Assembly (NCBI GenBank): GCA_016776605.1
Contig: JADHTB010000001.1
Span: forward strand, 452,717 to 516,716
Length of the DNA stretch: 64,000 nt
Source of the DNA: Alphaproteobacteria bacterium
GTDB taxonomy: Bacteria; Pseudomonadota; Alphaproteobacteria; GCA-2731375
Direction: 5' to 3'
The notes under the pieces are model-generated. The model searched no databases. It worked only from the letters and a program-made list of their open reading frames with translations, and was not told the origin of the DNA. Below, piece by piece: positions 12,159 to 20,579 of this stretch; position 1 is the stretch's first letter, and each line of letters begins with the position of its first letter. The position numbers and the translations under genes were made by a program.

Positions 12159-12746
12159 CTAGCGCAAAAAGGTGCCGGTACGGCGGATTTTCTTCTGTAA
12201 TTGCAGAATGCCATAGACCAGCGCTTCCGCCGTCGGCGGGCAACCGGGAACATAAATGTCCACCGGAACGATCCGGTCACAACCGCGCACCACGGAATAG
12301 GAATAATGGTAATAGCCGCCACCGTTGGCGCAACTGCCCATGGAGATAACGTAGCGCGGCTCCGGCATCTGGTCATAGACCTTGCGCAGGGCCGGCGCCA
12401 TTTTGTTGGTCAAGGTGCCCGCCACGATCATCACGTCCGACTGCCGGGGCGAGGCGCGGGGCACAACGCCCATACGGTCCAGGTCATAACGTGGCATGTA
12501 GGCGTGAATCATCTCCACCGCGCAGCAGGCCAGGCCAAAGGTCATGGGCCATAACGAGCCGGTGCGAGCCCAGTTCACCACTTTGTCCAATTGCGCGGTG
12601 ACGTAACCTTTGTCAGCCAGTTCGTCGGAAAATTCCACGAAGCTGGCGTTCTGCCCGGCCACCACCAAACCAGTCTGCGCGCCCGGTTGAGGGGAGGCGG
12701 GTTGCGAGCTGCTGGGGGCCGTTGCCGTGGGTTCGTTTACTCCCAT
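12159..12746 (-). CDS. nuoB: NADH-quinone oxidoreductase subunit B
   Basis: This 195-residue subunit (PSST type) binds cluster N2, the direct electron donor to quinone. The adjacent cysteines in GLACCAVEM (74 and 75 from the chosen start) and Cys139 and Cys169 ([10 protein letters not shown] and VPGCPPTAE) are the four ligands. The frame is open to an ATG 7 codons upstream, but that site lacks a ribosome-binding sequence, so ATG at 12746 is preferred; it overlaps the nuoA stop by 10 bases. Residues 3-30 form a Ser/Pro/Ala-rich N-terminal tail. Confidence 0.96.
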   Translation of the reverse strand: MGVNEPTATAPSSSQPASPQPGAQTGLVVAGQNASFVEFSDELADKGYVTAQLDKVVNWARTGSLWPMTFGLACCAVEMIHAYMPRYDLDRMGVVPRASPRQSDVMIVAGTLTNKMAPALRKVYDQMPEPRYVISMGSCANGGGYYHYSYSVVRGCDRIVPVDIYVPGCPPTAEALVYGILQLQKKIRRTGTFLR

Positions 12747-13102
12747 TCCAGCGCGCCTTTTTTCCATTCATAGATGAAGCCGATGGTCAGGATACCAAGG
12801 AAGATCATCATGGACCAGAACCCGAGCAGGCCGATTTGCCCCAAGGAAACCGCCCAGGGAAACAAAAAGGCCACTTCCAGATCAAAGATAATGAAAAGGA
12901 TCGCCACCAGGTAAAACCGCACATCGAAACGCCCGCGGGCATCATCGAAGGCCTCAAAGCCGCATTCATAGGCCGATAATTTTTCCGGGTCGGGATGACT
13001 GGGCACCATGATCATGGAAGCAACCACGATGACGACGGACAGCCCTATCGCCACGGCAAAAAACATCAAGATCGGCAGATATTCTTTTAACAGATCGTCC
13101 AC
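12737..13102 (-). CDS. nuoA: NADH-quinone oxidoreductase subunit A
   Basis: This 121-residue membrane subunit is the first gene of the operon, with three hydrophobic segments. The conserved acidic loop [20 protein letters not shown] contains the cysteine that changes exposure during the active/deactive transition in mitochondria. The start is a GTG at 13102 with a strong AGGGAGG site 8-9 bases upstream; a longer reading from GTG at 13144 lacks such a site and would exceed the family length. A candidate promoter lies about 55 bp upstream. Confidence 0.95.
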   Translation of the reverse strand: MDDLLKEYLPILMFFAVAIGLSVVIVVASMIMVPSHPDPEKLSAYECGFEAFDDARGRFDVRFYLVAILFIIFDLEVAFLFPWAVSLGQIGLLGFWSMMIFLGILTIGFIYEWKKGALEWE

Positions 13103-13156
13103 GGCTGAATGCCTCCCTCGCGCCTCCCGCCACACAGTGGCCACGAGGCCCCCAAT

Positions 13157-13185
13157 CCTATAACGGCTTCTCTTGCATGCTGCAA
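13157..13185 (-). promoter_or_regulatory. Candidate promoter of the nuo operon
   Basis: On the minus strand there is a -35-like TTGCAG (13185-13180), a 17-base spacer and a -10-like TATAGG (13162-13157). It is followed by about 54 bases to the GTG start of nuoA. It lies on the chromosomal side of the left island boundary, so integration of the island did not remove it. This is pattern recognition only; the hexamers are imperfect. Confidence 0.45.
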
Positions 13186-13274
13186 TGGCGGCACGGTAAT
13201 TTCTGTTCCAAATCGTGGATTTGAACGTGGGTCAGCGAGGATGCCCCCAGTATAATCCCAGTATAAACACGGGA

Positions 13275-13319
13275 CATTCGGCCTTGGGGCATCTGGTCCT
13301 GGGGCATTCGGTCTTGGGG
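13275..13319. repeat. 15-bp tandem repeat, three units
   Basis: Three consecutive 15-base units occupy 13275-13289, 13290-13304 and 13305-13319, each ending in CTTGGGG or CCTGGGG (consensus CATTCGGTCTTGGGG). The array stops one base before the left copy of the tRNA-derived attachment repeat. No gene is assigned to it; the open frames across it are low-complexity peptides. Confidence 0.85.
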
Positions 13320-13351
13320 CTTCGTGGCGGGAGTGACGGGACTCGAACCCG
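13320..13351. repeat. Left attachment-site copy (tRNA-Asp 3'-end duplicate)
   Basis: These 32 bases are identical to 15654-15685, which cover the T-arm, the 3' acceptor strand, the CCA and five further bases of tRNA-Asp. Identity stops abruptly on both sides. The rest of the tRNA is absent here, as expected for the displaced 3' end left by site-specific integration into a tRNA gene. Confidence 0.85.
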
Positions 13352-13574
13352 ATATGTGCTGCCCTGCCGGATCCGCATTCGTCCGACTCTGTGCAGGCTT
13401 TTCGGACGACAGCGCGGACGTGCGAGAAACCTGCACGGAGCCGGACATACAGCCCTCTTCAATCCGCTTAAATTCTCCTATTCGCCACGGCTATACTCGG
13501 CTCCACATCAGAAGGAACTAAATGTCGTTTGGCTGCTATCCTAGGGCAGCCTGAAGTCGCCCTGGAGAGACGGA

Positions 13575-15275
13575 TTGAATAATTCTGAAATCTTATACGA
13601 CGTTCTCATTTTTCTGGTGGCCGCTGTTATAGTAGTACCAGCGTTCCAACGCCTGCGGACGAGTCCTGTGCTGGGTTACCTTGTGGCGGGCATCCTTGTC
13701 GGACCACATGGACTGGCGGTCATAAGAGACTCGGAGAGCGCACATACACTGGCGGAATTCGGCATCGTCTTTCTTCTCTTCATGATTGGGCTGGAATTCT
13801 CGGCGGAGCGTCTGCGCGCGCTGGGCCGTTACGTTTTCGGCCTTGGCGCATTACAGGTAACCGTCACGGGGTGTCTCATCGGCGGTGTTGCCTGGGTTCT
13901 CGGCGCTACTGGAGAAGCGGCCGTAATCATCGGCGGCGGCTTGGCGCTGTCATCCACGGCATTTGTTCTTCAGCTTCTGATTGAGAGGGGCGAACGGGCG
14001 ACACCGTTTGGCGAAATTTCATTCGCCGTACTGCTATTTCAAGATCTCGCCATAGTCCCCCTCCTGATGCTGGTTAGCCTGCTCGGCGCAGGAGAAGGAT
14101 CGTTCCTTACGGCCATGGGGTTCGCGGTCTTGAAGGCGGTTGTGGCGCTGGTTCTGGTTGTCGGCGTTGGACGACTGATCTTGCGGCCCGTCTACCATAT
14201 TATCGCCGAGGCACGGAATTCCGAGCTCTTTGTGGCAACCACACTGCTCGTGGTTCTTGGGACCGGCTGGCTCATGTCGCTCGTCGGCATATCGATGGTA
14301 TTGGGCGCTTTCCTGGCTGGTGTATTATTATCGGAGACCGAATACAGGCATCAGGTCGAGGCGGACATCCGACCGTTTCGCGGAATACTGCTTGGCTTGT
14401 TTTTCATGACGGTTGGCATGTCTATCGACATCACTCTAATTTGGAGCGAACTGGCACAAATCACTCTGCTCGTTATTAGCCTTATGTTTGGCAAGAGCAT
14501 TGTGACAGCCGCCCTGTGCCGAGGGTTTGGATTGCCAGTGGGTGATTCTTTACGGATTGGGCTGCTTCTTTCACAGGGCGGGGAGTTCGGATTTATCCTT
14601 TTTCTAACCGCCAGCGCGCTGGGCATTCTTGCCATGGAAACCACGCAGATACTTCTTGCAAGCGTGGCACTTACAATGGCTGCTACCCCGGTCATGGCCT
14701 ATGCAGGCGGTCAATTTTCCTTATTCTGGGCAAGGCGTGAAAATGTATCCGTCGCGGGTGTCGAGGAAATAGGAGAAGACCTGCGCGATCATGTCTTGAT
14801 CGCGGGCTTTGGTCGCGTTGGCCAAACTGTGGCAAAGATGCTTTCGGCGGGCGGCATCTCATATGCGGCTCTTGATTTGGACACCACCCGGATCGCGGCA
14901 TGCCGCGCCAAAGGCATGCCAGTATTCTTTGGAGATGCAAGTCAGATTGAAATCCTGAATTCTGCGGGCGCAAAGCGAGCGAGGGGCGCCGTGGTTACAA
15001 TTGATGAACCCGCAATGGCAGACCATATTGTGGCGGCACTTCATGAGTTTTTTTCAGATTTGCCAATTTTCGTTCGGGCGCAAGATTTGCTTCATGGCCG
15101 CCACCTGGAAATGAAGGGTGCAACCCAGGCCGTCCCAGAAACTCTTGAGGCGAGCCTTCAATTGGGTGCAATAGCGATGACGTCAATGGGCGCGACCTCT
15201 GATGAGGTTATGGAAATTATACAGGACCTTCGTAAAGACGATTACGTGAACTTAGGCGACACTGTGCGTGGCTAG
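13575..15275 (+). CDS. Monovalent cation:proton antiporter, Kef/CPA2 type with RCK domain
   Basis: This 566-residue protein has an N-terminal Na+/H+ exchanger membrane domain (about residues 5-380, roughly 12 segments, with the CPA2-like stretch SPVLGYLVAGILVGP). A cytoplasmic TrkA-N/RCK nucleotide-binding domain begins about residue 405 with HVLIAGFGRVG. The family exports K+ or exchanges cations for protons, gated by nucleotides or glutathione. The probable start is TTG at 13575 with GGAGAG upstream. It is the only intact gene in the tRNA-linked island, and no separate KefF/KefG ancillary subunit is next to it. Ion specificity cannot be read from the sequence. Confidence 0.9.
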   Translation: MNNSEILYDVLIFLVAAVIVVPAFQRLRTSPVLGYLVAGILVGPHGLAVIRDSESAHTLAEFGIVFLLFMIGLEFSAERLRALGRYVFGLGALQVTVTGCLIGGVAWVLGATGEAAVIIGGGLALSSTAFVLQLLIERGERATPFGEISFAVLLFQDLAIVPLLMLVSLLGAGEGSFLTAMGFAVLKAVVALVLVVGVGRLILRPVYHIIAEARNSELFVATTLLVVLGTGWLMSLVGISMVLGAFLAGVLLSETEYRHQVEADIRPFRGILLGLFFMTVGMSIDITLIWSELAQITLLVISLMFGKSIVTAALCRGFGLPVGDSLRIGLLLSQGGEFGFILFLTASALGILAMETTQILLASVALTMAATPVMAYAGGQFSLFWARRENVSVAGVEEIGEDLRDHVLIAGFGRVGQTVAKMLSAGGISYAALDLDTTRIAACRAKGMPVFFGDASQIEILNSAGAKRARGAVVTIDEPAMADHIVAALHEFFSDLPIFVRAQDLLHGRHLEMKGATQAVPETLEASLQLGAIAMTSMGATSDEVMEIIQDLRKDDYVNLGDTVRG

Positions 15276-15587
15276 GCGCTGACCCCTTCCCAGGAACGTA
15301 GCGGTTTTTGGGGATATCGAGGGCAATTGGCTAAGCCCGCACCTGATTATCAACCGCTGGAGACGGGCCACCAGCAACTGAAAGCCGCCTTGTCACTTTT
15401 CCGTGCGCTTGGGCATGCACACGCCTCAGCGCTCATTAGCACCGGCCTGGACGTGATGTCCGTTGGCACCCGCCTTGGGCATGCTTCACCGGCGTTGACG
15501 CTGACTATTTACGCCCATTTATTTCATAACAGGGATGATGACGCCGCCGCCATTGACGCTATGTTGCATGACAGGAACGGAAAATAA
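15276..15587 (+). pseudogene. Tyrosine recombinase (integrase) C-terminal remnant
   Basis: The frame after the antiporter stop encodes only the end of a phage-type integrase. It holds LGHAHASALISTG, then MSVGTRLGHASPALTLTIYAHLF, matching the box II region and the catalytic Tyr of tyrosine recombinases. The usual LRH Arg is replaced by Gly (LGH), and the whole N-terminal and core domain are missing, with no start codon better than a TTG at 15327. The remnant continues in the frame of the antiporter stop, so a deletion probably fused the two. It abuts tRNA-Asp, the expected place for an integrase. Confidence 0.8.
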
Positions 15588-15653
15588 ACTTCGGGCGCCA
15601 ATCGGGTGCCAAAAGCGCCCTATCGGATTTGCGAAACCGCGGTTTTATAAAGC

Positions 15654-15685
15654 CTTCGTGGCGGGAGTGACGGGACTCGAACCCG
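15654..15685. repeat. Right attachment-site copy (within tRNA-Asp)
   Basis: This is the second copy of the 32-base repeat found at 13320-13351. Bases 15659-15685 are the 3' part of the functional tRNA-Asp gene (minus strand), and 15654-15658 are the bases just beyond the CCA. Integration at this site would rebuild the tRNA 3' end from the element's own sequence. Confidence 0.85.
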
Positions 15686-15735
15686 CGACCTCTGGCGTGA
15701 CAGGCCAGCGCTCTAACCAGCTGAGCTACACCCCC
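15659..15735 (-). tRNA. tRNA-Asp (anticodon GTC)
   Basis: The cloverleaf is complete on the minus strand. The acceptor GGGGGTG pairs with CACTCCC, the D-arm is GCTC/GAGC, and the anticodon stem CTGGC/GCCAG encloses loop CTGTCAC with anticodon GTC. The T-arm has GGTTCGAGTCC, the discriminator is G and the CCA is encoded. It is the integration target of the small island to its left. Confidence 0.97.
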
Positions 15736-15748
15736 CACGAAGGCGCCC

Positions 15749-15778
15749 CATGTACATCCCCCCCGGCACGGGTGTCAA
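15749..15778 (-). promoter_or_regulatory. Promoter of tRNA-Asp
   Basis: The minus strand has a consensus -35 TTGACA (15778-15773) and a TACATG-like -10 after an 18-base spacer (GTACAT with 17). The -10 ends 13 bases before the 5' end of the tRNA, a normal distance. No other gene on this strand could use it closely. Confidence 0.65.
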
Positions 15779-15824
15779 GCCGCTTGCGGCCGGGCGCTGG
15801 TTGTTTGCGAATGGCTGGCCCAAA

Positions 15825-16352
15825 TCAGCTTTTTGGCTTTTTTGGATTTTCCGGATTCTTTGGATTTTCAGGCGTCTCCGGCGTCGCGGGCTTCCCCTGA
15901 TTTTTCGCCTTTTTCGGCGTCTCCGACGTCTTAGGCTTTTCCGGCTTTTCCAGATTCTTTAGATGTTTTAGCTTTTCCGGCCTGCCCGGCTTGCGGCAGG
16001 CGGAAAACATGGCAAAGGGGAATAATTTTGCCGCCGGCTCGTGCCAGCGTTCGGGATTTTCCTGCAGCCATTTGGAGAACATGGCCGACAATTGCTCTGG
16101 CTTTCGCCCATGCACACAGGGGATCAGCCACTTCATGCGTTGAAAGCCGGCTACGAAGCTCCAATTATAGGCATCGTTGATGCCGCTGATATAGACATCG
16201 CGGTCATATTCGGCCAATTCAAGATAGTCCTGGCCGCTGAGCAATTGCCAGGAGCGGGCCGTGAGTGGATCTGACTGCGCCTGGGCATGAGACGGCAAAA
16301 CCACCGGCGAAATTAATATCGCGGCTGCTATGAGAAAAATGAACGCACGCAT
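15825..16352 (-). CDS. Secreted Rap1a/Tai-like protein with Lys/Pro-rich tail
   Basis: This 175-residue protein begins with a Sec signal peptide (hydrophobic residues 4-20, likely cleavage after SHAQA). The middle, residues 50-120, resembles the Rap1a/Tai immunity-protein fold: YISGINDAYNW, then a first Cys (79), QLSAMFSKWLQENPERWHEPAAKL and a second Cys (119), which could form a disulfide. The last 55 residues are a low-complexity tail of KP, EK and NP repeats. Family members next to T6SS effectors neutralise peptidoglycan amidases, but no effector is nearby, so the role here is open. Confidence 0.65.
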   Translation of the reverse strand: MRAFIFLIAAAILISPVVLPSHAQAQSDPLTARSWQLLSGQDYLELAEYDRDVYISGINDAYNWSFVAGFQRMKWLIPCVHGRKPEQLSAMFSKWLQENPERWHEPAAKLFPFAMFSACRKPGRPEKLKHLKNLEKPEKPKTSETPKKAKNQGKPATPETPENPKNPENPKKPKS

Positions 16353-16428
16353 CGCCCGGAATCCTACTCGTTATGGACGCAATTGTCGCCGCATATTAAG
16401 TCGGATCCAGGGCGATGGGTTACGTTGA

Positions 16429-16659
16429 TTAGACGGAAACGTCGATATTTCGGCCAGTGTCCGAATCCACAGCCGATTTACTCGACTGCTCCTCGTCACC
16501 GTCCCTGGGGGCGACTTTTACCCCCGAGAATTCCGCCTTGGCCGGGTCTTTTTCATGGCGGGCCGTATCGGGTTTTTCGACCGGGCGCAAAGCTTTCACT
16601 TCGGCCTGTCGGATTTTGTCGTTGACCTGGGTCGACGACGACGAAAGGTTGACTTCCAT
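16429..16659 (-). CDS. Small hydrophilic protein of unknown function
   Basis: This 76-residue protein, MEVNLSSSSTQVNDKIRQ onward, is strongly charged and has no signal peptide, membrane segment or cysteine. A good ribosome-binding site (GAGAGGAAA) sits 7-8 bases before the ATG, the main reason to accept it. It is divergent from the acyl-CoA synthetase to the right. No family is recognised; its composition suggests it is disordered. Confidence 0.5.
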   Translation of the reverse strand: MEVNLSSSSTQVNDKIRQAEVKALRPVEKPDTARHEKDPAKAEFSGVKVAPRDGDEEQSSKSAVDSDTGRNIDVSV

Positions 16660-16982
16660 TCTGGTTTCCTCTCGGCAGCTCCGCTGTCCAGGCGCCGGGA
16701 TTGGCGATTGGACCGGTAGCTTTGCGTCCCGCCGTTACCAGCGGTTTGCCTTTGCGGACATTTTTTAAACCTCCGCACCCTGCAGGTTATCCCCAAAAAG
16801 TTAACGATTCCTTTCCCACACTCTACAGACGGAACTGGCTACAGACGGGACCGGCCACGAACGGCACTGGCGAAATGAACCGGCGGCGTAGCCGGCGCGC
16901 GGGTGGTCATGGCGCCGCTATCCATCTGCTGCTAGACTATTTCAGGGTCATTTGCAGAACCGATTGGGAGGTTATCAGCGTC
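16660..16982. other. Divergent intergenic region
   Basis: These 323 bases separate the small unknown gene (minus) from the acyl-CoA synthetase (plus) and should hold promoters for both. A short imperfect duplication, CTACAGACGGAACTGG then CTACAGACGGGACCGG, lies near 16824-16858. The frame of the synthetase stays open through the segment, but the encoded peptide is not family-like. No convincing -35/-10 pair was found. Confidence 0.5.
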
Positions 16983-18542
16983 ATGCGTATCAGTTCCATC
17001 GTCCGCCGGGCGGCACAGGTCAATGGCGGCGGTTTAGCCTCTAATTTCCAGGATCGGCGACATGATTGGCGCCAGTTCGAAAACCGGGTATCCCGCCTGG
17101 CGGCCGGGTTGCGTGCCCTTGGCGTCGGCCATGGCGACCGGGTCGCCATGCTGGCGCTGAACAGTGACCGGTATCTGGAGTATTTTTTCGCGGTGCCCTG
17201 GGCCGGCGGGGTCTTCGTCCCCATCAACACCCGCCTTGCGCCCCCCGAAGTGGTCCATTGGCTGAACGATTCCGGCGCCACTGTCTTGCTGATCGACGAC
17301 AATTTTACGGCCATGTTACCCAAACTGCAGGGCCAGTTGGAAAGTCTCAAAACCATTGTCCACGTGGGCGACGGCGCCCCGCCGGAGGGCATGTTGTCGT
17401 TCGAGGCCCTGATCGACGGCGCCGGGGAAATGGAACCACTGGACAGCGGCGGGGATGAAATGGCGGGGCTGTTTTATACCGGCGGCACCACGGGCCGTTC
17501 CAAAGGCGTAATGTTGAGCCACCGGAACCTGGTTCTGAACGCCCTGCAATTTGCCGCCGAGGTTGGCTTCGATGCCGGCTCCCATTATCTGCATGCCGCG
17601 CCGATGTTCCATCTGGCCAACGGCGCGGCGACCTTCGCGGTCACTTCCATGGCCGCCTCGTCCACCATTATTCCAGGTTTCCAACCGGTCGCCACCTTGC
17701 AGGCGATCCAGGAAAACAAGATCAATATTGTTCTTTTGGTGCCGACCATGATCAACATGACGGTTAACCACCCGGATGTGGCCAATTACGATTTGAGCAG
17801 CATCAATCATGTGCTGTTCGGCGCCTCGCCCATGCCCGAGGCGGTGCTGCAAACGGCGCTGCGGGTCATCCCCAATGCCCAGTTCCATCACCTCTATGGC
17901 CAGACCGAGGCTGCACCCGTGCTCACCGCTCTGCCCGCAAACCGCATGGTCGAGGAAGGCCCCCTGGCCGGCAAGATCAAGTCGGCCGGTCTGGCGATCC
18001 CAGGCGTTGAAGTCCGTATCGTCGATGCAGATGACAACGAGGTTCCCCGGGGCGTGGTTGGCGAAATCTGCGGCCGGGGTGAAAATGTCATGCAGGGCTA
18101 TTGGAACCAGCCGGAGATGACGGCGGAGACCTTGCGCAACGGCTGGCTGCACACCGGCGATGGCGGCTACATGGACGAGGACGGCTTTGTCTATGTGGTT
18201 GACCGGGTCAAGGACATGATCATCTCGGGCGGCGAAAACGTCTATTCGGCGGAAGTGGAAAACGCCATCTATCAACACCCCATGGTCGTCGAGTGCGCCG
18301 TCATCGGCATCCCGCACGAAAAATGGGGCGAACAGGTGCATGCCATCGTGCGCCTGGCCGACGGCGGCGAGGCGGACGAGGCTGCCATCATCGCCCATTG
18401 CCATGAATGGATCGCCAACTACAAATGCCCCCGCAGCGTATCTTTCGCAACCGAGCCCCTGCCCCTGTCCGGCGCCGGCAAGATACTCAAGAACGATCTG
18501 CGCCAGCCCTATTGGGTCGGCCACGAAAAAGCGGTTAACTAG
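16983..18542 (+). CDS. Acyl-CoA synthetase (AMP-forming)
   Basis: This 519-residue ANL-superfamily enzyme activates a carboxylic acid to acyl-AMP and then acyl-CoA. The phosphate-binding loop YTGGTTGRSKGVMLSH, the YGQTEAAP motif, the GWLHTGDGGYMDEDGF hinge region and the C-terminal catalytic Lys region (SGAGKILKND) are all present. The start ATG at 16983 has GGGAGG upstream; the frame is open further upstream without family similarity. It precedes a luciferase-like oxidoreductase and a dehydrogenase on the same strand, probably an operon for a carboxylic or aromatic acid. The substrate is unknown. Confidence 0.92.
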   Translation: MRISSIVRRAAQVNGGGLASNFQDRRHDWRQFENRVSRLAAGLRALGVGHGDRVAMLALNSDRYLEYFFAVPWAGGVFVPINTRLAPPEVVHWLNDSGATVLLIDDNFTAMLPKLQGQLESLKTIVHVGDGAPPEGMLSFEALIDGAGEMEPLDSGGDEMAGLFYTGGTTGRSKGVMLSHRNLVLNALQFAAEVGFDAGSHYLHAAPMFHLANGAATFAVTSMAASSTIIPGFQPVATLQAIQENKINIVLLVPTMINMTVNHPDVANYDLSSINHVLFGASPMPEAVLQTALRVIPNAQFHHLYGQTEAAPVLTALPANRMVEEGPLAGKIKSAGLAIPGVEVRIVDADDNEVPRGVVGEICGRGENVMQGYWNQPEMTAETLRNGWLHTGDGGYMDEDGFVYVVDRVKDMIISGGENVYSAEVENAIYQHPMVVECAVIGIPHEKWGEQVHAIVRLADGGEADEAAIIAHCHEWIANYKCPRSVSFATEPLPLSGAGKILKNDLRQPYWVGHEKAVN

Positions 18543-18592
18543 GCTGGCAGGCAGCGATTTCGGTATCCGTATCGGCATAGAGAGGACGAACA

Positions 18593-19663
18593 ATGGAATT
18601 CGGTATCGCCATGGCCACCGCCGCCGACGCCTGGAAGCTGGTACAGCGGGCCGAGGCGTTGGGCTTCTCCAGCGCCTGGTTCTACGACACCCAGATGTTG
18701 AGCGCCGATTGTTTCGTCGCCATGGGTGCGGCGGCGGTGAAGACAGAGCGTATTCGCCTGGGCACGGGCGTCCTGATCCCCTCCAACCGGATCGCCCCGG
18801 TTACCGCCAACGCCCTCGCCTCATTGAACCAGCTGGCGCCCGGACGGATCGATTTTGGCGTCGGCACCGGCTTCACCGGGCGCCGGGCCATGGGCCTGGG
18901 CGCCATGAAGCTGGCCGATATGGAGGACTATATCCGTGTCGTCCGCGGCCTGCTGAACGACGAAATGCTGGAAGCCGAATTCGAGGGGCAGCGGCGGAAA
19001 ATCAAGTTCCTGAATCCTGAACTGGGCCTGATCAATACCCGGGATGCCATCCCCCTGCACGTTTCGGCCTATGGCCCCAAATCGCGCGCCCTTGTGGCGA
19101 AACTGGGCGCGGGCTGGCTCAACTTCGTCGGCGATGTGGACACCGCCGTCACCAGCCTGGCCGGCATGCGCCAAAGCTGGACCGATGCCGGGCGGACGCT
19201 GGACGATCTGTCCGCCACCGAATTCGCCCTTGGCTGTGTGTTGGCGGATGGCGAGCCGTTCGATTCCCCCCGCGCCCTGGCCCAGGCGGGGCCCAGGGCG
19301 GCGGTGGTGCTGCACCGCGCCGCCGACGAGGCGATTGCCGGTCTGCCCAATTCCAGCGGCCTGCCCGCGGCGGCGGCCGAGGCGGTCGCCGGCTATGTCG
19401 CCCATGCCATGAACTACCAACCGGCGGACGCCAAATATCTGGAAAACCATCGCGGCCATCTGATGTTCCTGAAGGCGGAGGAACGGCAATTCGTCACCGC
19501 CGAATTGATTCGCGATACCTCGTTCACGGCGACGGAAGGCGAACTGAAAAACCGCCTGGGCGACCTGCGCGATGCGGGCTATGACCAGTTCACCATTCAG
19601 ATCGTGCCGGGCCAGGAAGACGCTATCGAGGATTGGGGCCGCATTCGCCAGGCCTTTGCCTGA
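18593..19663 (+). CDS. Luciferase-like (LLM) flavin-dependent oxidoreductase
   Basis: This 356-residue protein has the bacterial-luciferase TIM-barrel pattern: an N-terminal strand MEFGIAMATAADAWK, the SAWFYDTQM segment, then RIRLGTGVLIPSNRIAPVTANALASLNQLAPGRIDFGVGTGF. This arrangement is typical of F420- or FMN-dependent members. It lies 50 bp after the acyl-CoA synthetase and 32 bp before the next reductase, so one transcript is likely. Whether it uses F420 or reduced FMN cannot be decided here. Confidence 0.88.
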   Translation: MEFGIAMATAADAWKLVQRAEALGFSSAWFYDTQMLSADCFVAMGAAAVKTERIRLGTGVLIPSNRIAPVTANALASLNQLAPGRIDFGVGTGFTGRRAMGLGAMKLADMEDYIRVVRGLLNDEMLEAEFEGQRRKIKFLNPELGLINTRDAIPLHVSAYGPKSRALVAKLGAGWLNFVGDVDTAVTSLAGMRQSWTDAGRTLDDLSATEFALGCVLADGEPFDSPRALAQAGPRAAVVLHRAADEAIAGLPNSSGLPAAAAEAVAGYVAHAMNYQPADAKYLENHRGHLMFLKAEERQFVTAELIRDTSFTATEGELKNRLGDLRDAGYDQFTIQIVPGQEDAIEDWGRIRQAFA

Positions 19664-19695
19664 TCGGCAAATACCCGGCCAGTGGGAGAACCAGC

Positions 19696-20508
19696 ATGGC
19701 GAAGGATTGCGTTGGATTTATTGGCCTGGGCGACATGGGGGAGCCTATGGCCGCCTGCGTTCTTGCCGCCGGTTACCCGGTGGTCAGTTGCGCCAATCGC
19801 AGCCGAAAGGCCATCGACGCACTGCAAGCCAAGGGCCTGGAAGAAGTCTCCAGCCCGGCCGAAGTCGGCGCCAGGGCGGATATTCTCATCACCTGCGTTC
19901 TGGACGAGGCGCAGACCGAGCATGTGCTGCGCGGGCCTAACGGCGCCCTGTCCCGCCTTAAACCCGGCGCGGTGGTGATCATCACCAGCACGCTTTCGCC
20001 CGGCTATTGTCAGGCGCTTGCGGAAGCGGCGGCGGCGGGCGGCATCGACCTCATCGACTGTCCGGTCAGCGGCGCCCGGCCCCGCGCCGAGCAAGGCACC
20101 CTGACGCTGATCTGCGGCGGCGATCCCGCCATCATCGAAAGATGCCGATCCGTCCTGGAAAGCATGGGCAGCATCCATCATTGCGGCCCGGTGGGCATGG
20201 GGCAGATCGCCAAGCTGGTCAATCAGGGCATGCTCTACGGCATTCTCAAGCTGCTCGGCGAAGGCCGCGCCCTGGCCAGCGCCTACGGCATGGACCTTGA
20301 TACCCTGATGGGGGTGTTAAGCCAGTCCATGGGAAACAGCGCCGCCGGCGAGAACTGGGAGATGTTCGCGGCGATCTGGCCTCATGCCGCCAAGCTTGGC
20401 CAAAAGGACCTGAACCTGTGCATCGAGGCGGCCCGCGCAAGAGGCGTAGCGATGCCCCTGATCGAGGCGCGGCGCCATATGAGCTGGGAGATGCCAGACG
20501 ACGCCTGA
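19696..20508 (+). CDS. NAD(P)-dependent oxidoreductase, 3-hydroxyisobutyrate dehydrogenase family
   Basis: This 270-residue beta-hydroxyacid dehydrogenase has the N-terminal Rossmann motif FIGLGDMGEPMA, the substrate-binding signature DCPVSGARPRAEQGTLTL and the catalytic Lys in GMGQIAKLVNQGM. Members oxidise 3-hydroxy acids or reduce tartronate semialdehyde. The ATG at 19696 follows GGGAGA. It is the third gene of the synthetase/LLM/dehydrogenase run, which suggests a shared catabolic route. Confidence 0.9.
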   Translation: MAKDCVGFIGLGDMGEPMAACVLAAGYPVVSCANRSRKAIDALQAKGLEEVSSPAEVGARADILITCVLDEAQTEHVLRGPNGALSRLKPGAVVIITSTLSPGYCQALAEAAAAGGIDLIDCPVSGARPRAEQGTLTLICGGDPAIIERCRSVLESMGSIHHCGPVGMGQIAKLVNQGMLYGILKLLGEGRALASAYGMDLDTLMGVLSQSMGNSAAGENWEMFAAIWPHAAKLGQKDLNLCIEAARARGVAMPLIEARRHMSWEMPDDA

Positions 20509-20579
20509 GGCCGCCTGAGGACGTGGCCGCGAGGACCGGGATCGCCTTCTATCGTCTACACCTTGTTCGCCCGATAAAC

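Larger units (their letters stand above)
13320..15685. mobile_element. Small decayed integrative element at tRNA-Asp
   Basis: About 2.3 kb lie between two identical 32-bp repeats; the right one forms the 3' end of an intact tRNA-Asp gene. The interior carries one full gene, a Kef-type antiporter, and the C-terminal part of a tyrosine recombinase next to the tRNA. The antiporter gene uses visibly more A/T-ending codons than the surrounding genes, which fits acquisition by transfer. The recombinase has lost its N-terminus and a catalytic Arg, so the element can no longer move by itself. Confidence 0.8.

Noticed and set aside
13275..13319. Possible CRISPR array
   Set aside because: The units are contiguous without spacers and no cas genes are present anywhere in the window.
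13158..13544. Short frames on both strands over the left island end, one with a PQDQM-type peptide repeat
   Set aside because: The peptide repeat only reflects the 15-bp DNA tandem array and the tRNA fragment; no ribosome-binding site was found.
17316..18593. A 425-codon minus-strand frame opposite the acyl-CoA synthetase
   Set aside because: It is antisense to a gene with all ANL motifs; the peptide is not family-like.
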